A stretch of DNA of 27,860 nucleotides from assembly GCA_018702715.1 (NCBI GenBank), contig JABIYQ010000479.1, positions 1-27,860 on the forward strand, in the 5' to 3' direction. The notes beneath the pieces are model-generated. The model had not been told where the DNA came from, ran no database searches, and saw only the letters and a list, made by a program, of their open reading frames with translations. This document shows, piece after piece, positions 24,701-27,860 of the stretch. Numbering within the stretch: position 1 is the first letter of the stretch; each line of letters opens with the position of its first letter. Source of the stretch: Desulfobacula sp. (GTDB taxonomy: Bacteria; Desulfobacterota; Desulfobacteria; Desulfobacterales; Desulfobacteraceae). The translations under genes were made by a program, and so were the position numbers.

Positions 24701-26133
24701 ATTTTTAACATTTCTTTTTTTGACACCTTTTTTGTATCAATTTTTGTATCAATAACTGCTTGTTTATTATTTTTTATTATATAACGATTTGAATCGGATT
24801 TAAATTCTTCAACCAAAAGATGGGCATTGATTCCACCAAAACCAAAAGCGCTGATTCCCGCTTTTCTTGTTGAATTAAGGGATTGCGGGTCCCAGTCTTC
24901 AACCTGGGTTTGAACCTTGATATTGCTATCATTTAAAAGGCTTTTAGAGAAAGGAGCTGTATAATTCAATGATGGTGGCAAAAAGCCTTCATTCATTGAA
25001 AGAATCGTTTTTATAAATCCTGCTGCTCCTGCTGCCGTTAAAAGATGTCCAGTCATTGATTTGACAGATCCGATGGAAAGCGTTTTATCCGGGCAATCAA
25101 AACCGCTAAGCAATTTATGTATACTGGAAAGTTCAACCTGATCTCCCACAGGTGTACCTGAACCATGGCATTCCATATACTGAATGTCCAAAGGCGACCA
25201 TGATGCCTGTTTATAAGCCTGGATCATTGCACGGACCTGTCCTTCTTTAGCAGGACCCACAAGGGTTCCTTCAATATCATTTGACACTCCTGCTCCAGTG
25301 ATAACAGCATGAATTTTATCACCGCAGGAAATAGCATCTTCAAGTCTTTTTAAAACAACAATGCCGGTTCCTTCTCCCACCACAAGTCCATCGGCATTTT
25401 TATCAAAAGGAGAACATCTGCCCGAGGGAGACAAGGCCTGAAGCTGTGTAAACCCGATCTGTGTATATAGTGAATCCGGTCTTGAAACACCACCGGCCAC
25501 CATGATATCTGCTTTTTTTAAATGAAGATGCTCGCAGGCAAGCTTGATGGAATATAAGGATGAGGCGCAAGCAGCATCAAGGGTGAAGCATCCACCCTGC
25601 AAACCCATGGCCCTTGCAAGGATGGAAGCTGGAAGCGATACCACGCCTGCGTTTGAAAAATCTCTGGGAACCAGTCCTTTATAATTTTTATTACAATTGC
25701 ATAGAATCTGCCAGGAAATTTGAGAAGAAGCATCAGTAGGAAGGGCAATGGCAGCTAAGATCACACCGGTTCGCTTTTTATCTTCTTTTGTATGGGAACA
25801 TTGTAAAAAAGCATCTCTTCCTGCATGCAGAACAAGTTGATGTAATGGATCGAGACTTGATAAAAAATCTTTATCCACTAGAAAACCCGTGGGATCAAAA
25901 AGAAAATTTTCAATAAGGCCGGCTTTGTCGGAAATGGCCTTGTCAGGAAGGGTTTGAGGGGAGATAAAATCTTTTACAGGCCTAACCCAGCGATGATCCG
26001 GCACTAAGATGACACAATCCTTTTTATGGATAATATTGTCAAGGAATTGCCTGGTATCAAGAGCCTTGGGAAATACCCCGGCCATACCTACAACCGCTAT
26101 TTTCCCAATGTTCTTTATGTAACGAGTTTTCAT
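21712..26133 (-). CDS. PfaC-like synthase subunit: KS, chain-length-factor-like KS, FabA-like dehydratase
   Basis: 1473 residues. Residues ~10-460 form a complete ketosynthase with C189 (DAACASS), H323 (CHGSGTPVGD) and H363 (KSMTGH). Residues ~485-910 form a second KS fold whose active site is degenerate: Ala658 replaces Cys, the HGTGT and GH motifs are lost (CSGIKEDDA, GNTRG), as in chain-length factors. A low-complexity linker (~930-1095) leads to a FabA/PfaC-type double hot-dog dehydratase at ~1100-1460: a first half with SIEAGQADLFL but no catalytic His, and a second half with H1357 (CHFIDDQVMPG) and E1371. No acyltransferase, ACP, ketoreductase or enoylreductase motif is present, so it needs partners. 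It is shorter than the ~2000-residue PfaC of marine gammaproteobacteria, apparently lacking one dehydratase unit. oleA follows in an ATGA overlap. Confidence 0.85.
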   Translation of the reverse strand: MKTRYIKNIGKIAVVGMAGVFPKALDTRQFLDNIIHKKDCVILVPDHRWVRPVKDFISPQTLPDKAISDKAGLIENFLFDPTGFLVDKDFLSSLDPLHQLVLHAGRDAFLQCSHTKEDKKRTGVILAAIALPTDASSQISWQILCNCNKNYKGLVPRDFSNAGVVSLPASILARAMGLQGGCFTLDAACASSLYSIKLACEHLHLKKADIMVAGGVSRPDSLYTQIGFTQLQALSPSGRCSPFDKNADGLVVGEGTGIVVLKRLEDAISCGDKIHAVITGAGVSNDIEGTLVGPAKEGQVRAMIQAYKQASWSPLDIQYMECHGSGTPVGDQVELSSIHKLLSGFDCPDKTLSIGSVKSMTGHLLTAAGAAGFIKTILSMNEGFLPPSLNYTAPFSKSLLNDSNIKVQTQVEDWDPQSLNSTRKAGISAFGFGGINAHLLVEEFKSDSNRYIIKNNKQAVIDTKIDTKKVSKKEMLKMVPCAIVGMETIAKNCSSLSRFNELVFNKAKLRPEPPGLRWRKNESHIFQGKPGFYLDDLSFAFGEFHIPPNQMADILPQHILLLKAAKGALEDAGINPRPLPKEPLRHHIGCAIGIEFDYGATDFYLRWKINHLNEKLKDFISHPLTFNRTLGALGGIVASRVAREFQLGGPCFTLSAGAASGIKAVETAVHSLSANETDAFICGCVDLAGDIRQFAINEIAKPHGKEVPPSEGACAIVLKRLDQAIEDNDHIYGVITGVAGASSGAIPGETEVDSTVLQTLYESSLTNALKDSKTSLQEIGLYEISCSGIKEDDATEIKVLNKMFLKDPSILPCHVTATSYVVGNTRGTAGLFSVIKTALCLNNKLIPSNKNLTPGFEKFDKDLFCFNDAILHWNKPNPKSLRKACVASITMDGACSHVILEENLQAGKAGKRSDPVFSFNKKNKSSVHKALLQKEYILKTNPRQISEEVLLKIWEHHSINEIISPVTAQTTATKETSKKKPDEIIQNKTEQDSLIFDPTLIAKGSHATSIAHEKFLEFSKANMQIFENQFQALTQLAGNVMQNFDELSTPKRAGQEGQVSIPELKIESQGKSPFLDREQCLEYARGKASHVLGKEFEVIDTYPVRVRLPDEPLMLVDRIMDIQGEMLSLTSGKIITQHDVKEGAWYLDGGKAPVSISIEAGQADLFLCAWLGIDHRIKGKRKYRLLDAKVTFHRTLPEPFETIEYHIEIDRFLKQGEVYLFFFHYKGYINKQLLISMRDGCAGFFTEEEVDNSGGIILKADALKKILPHGKFSSLVPVKKESFSDEKIEALRMGDLGKAFGKQFNKVKLGKHLKLPGKRMHLVDRVLKFDPFGGRFGLGTIIAQADIHPDEWFLTCHFIDDQVMPGTLMYECCAHALRIFTQRMGWVSDRDDVFYDVIENNESDLKCRGPVTPETKKARYEIEIKEMGYNPEPYIIADAHMFSDELRIVLYKNMGMKLVGLTKNNLDSFWRKQ

Positions 26134-26139
26134 AGAAGA

Positions 26140-26168
26140 GTAATAATTTAGAACTCAGACAATTTCAA
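26140..26168 (-). promoter_or_regulatory. Putative sigma-70 promoter of the pfaC-like/oleABC operon
   Basis: On the - strand, TTGAAA (26168-26163), a 17-base spacer and TATTAC (26145-26140) form a good sigma-70-type match. Transcription would start about 7 bases later, essentially at ATG 26133, which has no Shine-Dalgarno. The mRNA could therefore be leaderless, or the promoter match could be accidental with transcription entering from the rhomboid gene. Confidence 0.35.
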
Positions 26169-26175
26169 GCAAGCT

Positions 26176-26197
26176 GTGTAAAATTTGTGTAAAATTT
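26176..26197. repeat. Perfect 11-base tandem repeat upstream of the pfaC-like promoter
   Basis: GTGTAAAATTT occurs twice head to tail (26176-26186, 26187-26197), ending 7 bases upstream of the predicted -35 box. The period is about one helical turn, so both copies would face the same side of the DNA, as expected for a regulator-binding site. The repeat is exact; the operator role is inference. Confidence 0.5.
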
Positions 26198-26201
26198 AGT
26201 T

Positions 26202-26939
26202 TCAGGAGTAAATAAGGAAAAAGCCTTGTACAACAGATTTCAGTAAAAGCCACAAGGTTATTCCAACAAAAAGAACTGCCAATGATTTATCAAAAATATT
26301 TTCCGGTCTTTTTTCATTATAGCCAAATATCCAGCCAAAAAATATACCGGCGAGCAATCCTCCGCCATGACCCCAGTTATTAATATTTGGCATAAGAAAA
26401 CCAATCAGGACAAGGGTAATAACCCAACCAGTGGTCTGTTTGTAAACAAGCTGACCCCATTGTCCGCCTCTTGATTTTCCAAAAAAAAGAGCAGCTCCGA
26501 TCAGTCCGCAAAGCCCTGATGAAGCGCCAATGGTAAGGTATACATTGCCAAAATATGACAATAAAAATCCTGCAACTCCGGTCAGCGTATAAATTGAAAA
26601 CATTCGAGACAACCCAAATTCTTTCATAACTAAAGGCGCAAGCGTTTTTAAGGCCATCATATTGAACAGAATATGGAGAAGCCCTCCGTGGAGCCAGTTG
26701 GCAGTAATCAGAGACCACCATGCTTCAAATTTAACAATGGGGAGCCTGCCGGATGCACCAAGGAAATTTAATACATCCATGGATGGGGTAAAGGCATAAA
26801 ACGGATTAAATGACAGGATCATATTTTTGCCACTATAAATCAGACTGATAAAAAACATGATGGCATTTGTATAAGTCATTGCATTCATGACAAAGGAAGG
26901 TGTAAGAAATGCATTATTTTTTTCATATTGAGTCATCAT
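26202..26939 (-). CDS. Rhomboid-family intramembrane serine protease
   Basis: 245 residues with about six to seven membrane helices. The catalytic dyad is visible: S141 in GASSG and H191 in NNWGHGGG. The WWSLITANWLHGGLLHILFNM segment near 75-95 is the rhomboid L1/HxxxN signature. The family cleaves transmembrane substrates in the inner membrane; the substrate here is unknown. ATG 26939 is followed immediately by a second ATG at 26936, and neither has a clear Shine-Dalgarno. It lies 68 bases upstream of the pfaC-like gene on the same strand and could be co-transcribed with it, but the intervening promoter-like sequence suggests independent expression. Confidence 0.88.
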   Translation of the reverse strand: MMTQYEKNNAFLTPSFVMNAMTYTNAIMFFISLIYSGKNMILSFNPFYAFTPSMDVLNFLGASGRLPIVKFEAWWSLITANWLHGGLLHILFNMMALKTLAPLVMKEFGLSRMFSIYTLTGVAGFLLSYFGNVYLTIGASSGLCGLIGAALFFGKSRGGQWGQLVYKQTTGWVITLVLIGFLMPNINNWGHGGGLLAGIFFGWIFGYNEKRPENIFDKSLAVLFVGITLWLLLKSVVQGFFLIYS

Positions 26940-27238
26940 TGTCCGGTTTTATAAGGTGTATCCCAGTTAAAGTCAATATTGGTTAAAGTCAATATGGGTT
27001 AAAGTCAATATGGCTTGCTCGGAAAATTATGACTTGAAAATAACCAGTTATAAGTTAAAATCAATATTTGAATTTAATTTATTAGGTTATTAAATGAGTC
27101 TGCTTTCGACTTTCAGCCCAGCTATTGACATGTTTATCCTTGCTGCAAAAGCATAATTTGATCTTTCTAAAGGAAAACCTATGACCTTATATAATCCAAT
27201 TATATAATCCCATGGTTAAAATGAAGGTCCCAAGCTAG
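26940..27238. other. Gene-free spacer upstream of the rhomboid gene
   Basis: This 299-base stretch has no convincing coding frame. It holds a three-unit 16-base tandem repeat (26967-27014), a fourth diverged unit (27055-27070), and a doubled TATATAATCC near 27185-27210. No clear promoter or RNA gene was recognised. Confidence 0.5.
26967..27014. repeat. Three-unit 16-base tandem repeat upstream of the rhomboid gene
   Basis: TTAAAGTCAATATTGG (26967-26982), TTAAAGTCAATATGGG (26983-26998) and TTAAAGTCAATATGGC (26999-27014) are nearly identical. A fourth copy with 2 mismatches to the first unit, TTAAAATCAATATTTG, lies apart at 27055-27070. They begin 28 bases upstream of the rhomboid ATG, so they fall in its promoter or leader. 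Confidence 0.9.
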
Positions 27239-27553
27239 GGAGAGACAGTCATTAACCTTATATGGGATGTGAAAGCAGCAAGGGGCTTTGGAAAAGATGT
27301 CTATTTTGAAATGGCTGCAACAGATATCAGAGCGCTTCCAAAACTTGAAGGAACTATCCATGTAAACATGGTACTCATTATTAAGTTTATGGCCAACTAT
27401 TTTTTCAACCCTGGCAATCCCCGGAAATTAGTAAAAGAGACGATGCTGCCTGTGATGAATTTTTATTTAACCAGGGACTCACAAAATGAATCCTTGATCA
27501 ATTCCTTTTTATTCTCCAGCTTTTCGGAGAATATCTTTTATGCCTGCTTTTAA
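27239..27553 (+). pseudogene. Decayed gene fragment, possibly the C-terminal part of an acyl-CoA dehydrogenase-like protein
   Basis: After an in-frame TAG at 27236 the frame is open to 27553. The segment GETVINLIWDVKAARGFGKD, then ALPKLEGTIHVNMVLIIKFM and NYFFNP (about 27239-27420), reads as conserved protein sequence and recalls the C-terminal helical part of large acyl-CoA dehydrogenase-like proteins. That family assignment is from memory of the LEGTxHVN pattern and is weak. There is no start codon with a ribosome-binding site (the first candidate is a GTG at 27269), no N-terminal domain, and the last ~40 codons lose protein-like character and run into the oppositely oriented gene at 27509. 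A truncated remnant is the best explanation. Confidence 0.45.
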
Positions 27554-27736
27554 AAGAGGCGGAATTAAAAATAGTTTTGCCTTTCCTGCACCCCTGGCAT
27601 CCAGGAATGTATATTCAATTGTCATGTTTGTTTTTTTCAGAGCTTTTATATTTTTATCAAGAAGGATAAAATGGTAATTTAAAATACCATAGGCAATGGC
27701 TCCGAGTATTATGATTAGAATCGCAAAGTTTTTCAT
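27509..27736 (-). CDS. Small membrane-anchored hypothetical protein (75 aa)
   Basis: No family recognised. The 75-residue product has one N-terminal hydrophobic helix (~2-22, FAILIIILGAIAYGILNYHF) followed by a basic soluble part that ends in a predicted amphipathic Lys/Leu-rich helix. ATG 27736 is chosen over ATG 27742 because the GGAGG box abuts the latter but lies at the ideal 6-base distance from the former. It probably shares a transcript with the outer-membrane-like gene that ends 26 bases upstream. The good ribosome-binding site argues for a real gene. Confidence 0.65.
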   Translation of the reverse strand: MKNFAILIIILGAIAYGILNYHFILLDKNIKALKKTNMTIEYTFLDARGAGKAKLFLIPPLLKAGIKDILRKAGE

Positions 27737-27742
27737 CTGCAT

Positions 27743-27747
27743 CCTCC
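27743..27747 (-). promoter_or_regulatory. Shine-Dalgarno GGAGG deciding the start of the 75-aa membrane protein
   Basis: GGAGG on the - strand sits directly against ATG 27742 and 6 bases before ATG 27736, so translation should start at 27736. Confidence 0.6.
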
Positions 27748-27761
27748 AAATAGAAAAATGA

Positions 27762-27860
27762 TTATAAGGCGAATCTTATACCGAAATAAATATTATGGCT
27801 TGCATATTCTGCTGTTGCCGTACCAATGTCCATCTCTGCAGTTTTAAAATAACGATATCT
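27762..27860 (-). CDS. C-terminal end of an outer-membrane beta-barrel-like protein (start outside window)
   Basis: Reading the - strand from the window edge gives 32 residues in frame before TAA at 27764-27762: they start RYRYFKTAEMDIGTA and end NIYFGIRFAL. Alternating aromatic/hydrophobic residues and a final strand of the form Y-F-G-I-R-F-A-L are typical of the last strand of small outer-membrane barrels (OmpA-, OmpW- or opacity-type porins). Only the tail is visible, so the subfamily cannot be named. Confidence 0.55.
   Translation of the reverse strand, partial: RYRYFKTAEMDIGTATAEYASHNIYFGIRFAL

Noticed and set aside
27120..27165. Sigma-70 promoter starting with TTGACA near 27124
   Set aside because: The nearest -10-like CATAAT or TAATTT lies 21-23 bases away, too far for a normal spacer, and no gene follows in a sensible position.
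27269..27553. A functional 94-residue gene starting at GTG 27269
   Set aside because: Protein-like sequence extends upstream of the GTG to a stop at 27236, there is no ribosome-binding site, and the C-terminal part is degraded; a relic fits better.

Overview
This AT-rich window comes from a Gram-negative bacterium, most likely an anaerobic Desulfobacterales-type member of the old Deltaproteobacteria. That placement is an inference from gene content and base composition: a type IV pilus or type II secretion cluster with a sigma-54 activator, a Bacillus-type arginase, a stand-alone UbiD decarboxylase, a DHH-CBS protein, and a PfaC-like synthase next to ole genes. No rRNA, tRNA, CRISPR array, transposase or integrase was seen.

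Layout. (1) Bases 1-5980, + strand: a pilus or secretion block. It holds the C-terminal part of a Lys-rich LysM-like protein, a PilB/GspE/MshE ATPase, a PilC/GspF/MshG platform protein, a membrane-anchored sigma-54 activator, and a type IV prepilin. The prepilin sits behind a near-consensus -24/-12 promoter and is closed by a strong terminator. (2) 5993-10590: a histidine-phosphatase-fold protein on the - strand, divergent from an arginase gene. The arginase overlaps a 966-residue helicase that carries a C-terminal exonuclease domain, in effect MrfA and MrfB (YprA and YprB) in one chain. (3) 10651-13055, - strand: the MurJ lipid II flippase overlapping a sirtuin. (4) 13199-18034, + strand: a small membrane protein, a predicted Tat-exported M48 metalloprotease lipoprotein with a TPR-like tail, a UbiD-family decarboxylase and a DHH-CBS phosphoesterase-like protein. 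(5) 26133-18045, - strand: the most notable locus. It encodes a 1473-residue PfaC-like protein (KS, chain-length-factor-like KS, FabA-like dehydratase) followed by OleA, OleB and OleC. The first three genes overlap by 4 and 7 bases, so they are probably translated together. (6) 26202-27860: a rhomboid protease, a repeat-bearing spacer, a decayed gene fragment, a 75-residue membrane protein and the last 32 residues of an outer-membrane-barrel-like protein.

How the genes may work together. The Ole enzymes join two fatty acyl chains head to head, then make and decarboxylate a beta-lactone to give a long-chain cis-olefin. A polyunsaturated-fatty-acid-type synthase subunit coupled directly to oleA suggests that the chains are made or desaturated for this purpose, giving a polyene hydrocarbon. 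The ketoreductase OleD is not in the window, nor are the acyltransferase, ACP, KR and ER functions a PfaC-like protein would need. They must come from elsewhere in the genome, or the pathway differs from the known one.

Another recurring feature is short tandem repeats. There are three-unit arrays of 16-18 bases at three separate gene boundaries, and a perfect 11-base tandem pair lies just upstream of the predicted promoter of the PfaC-like gene.
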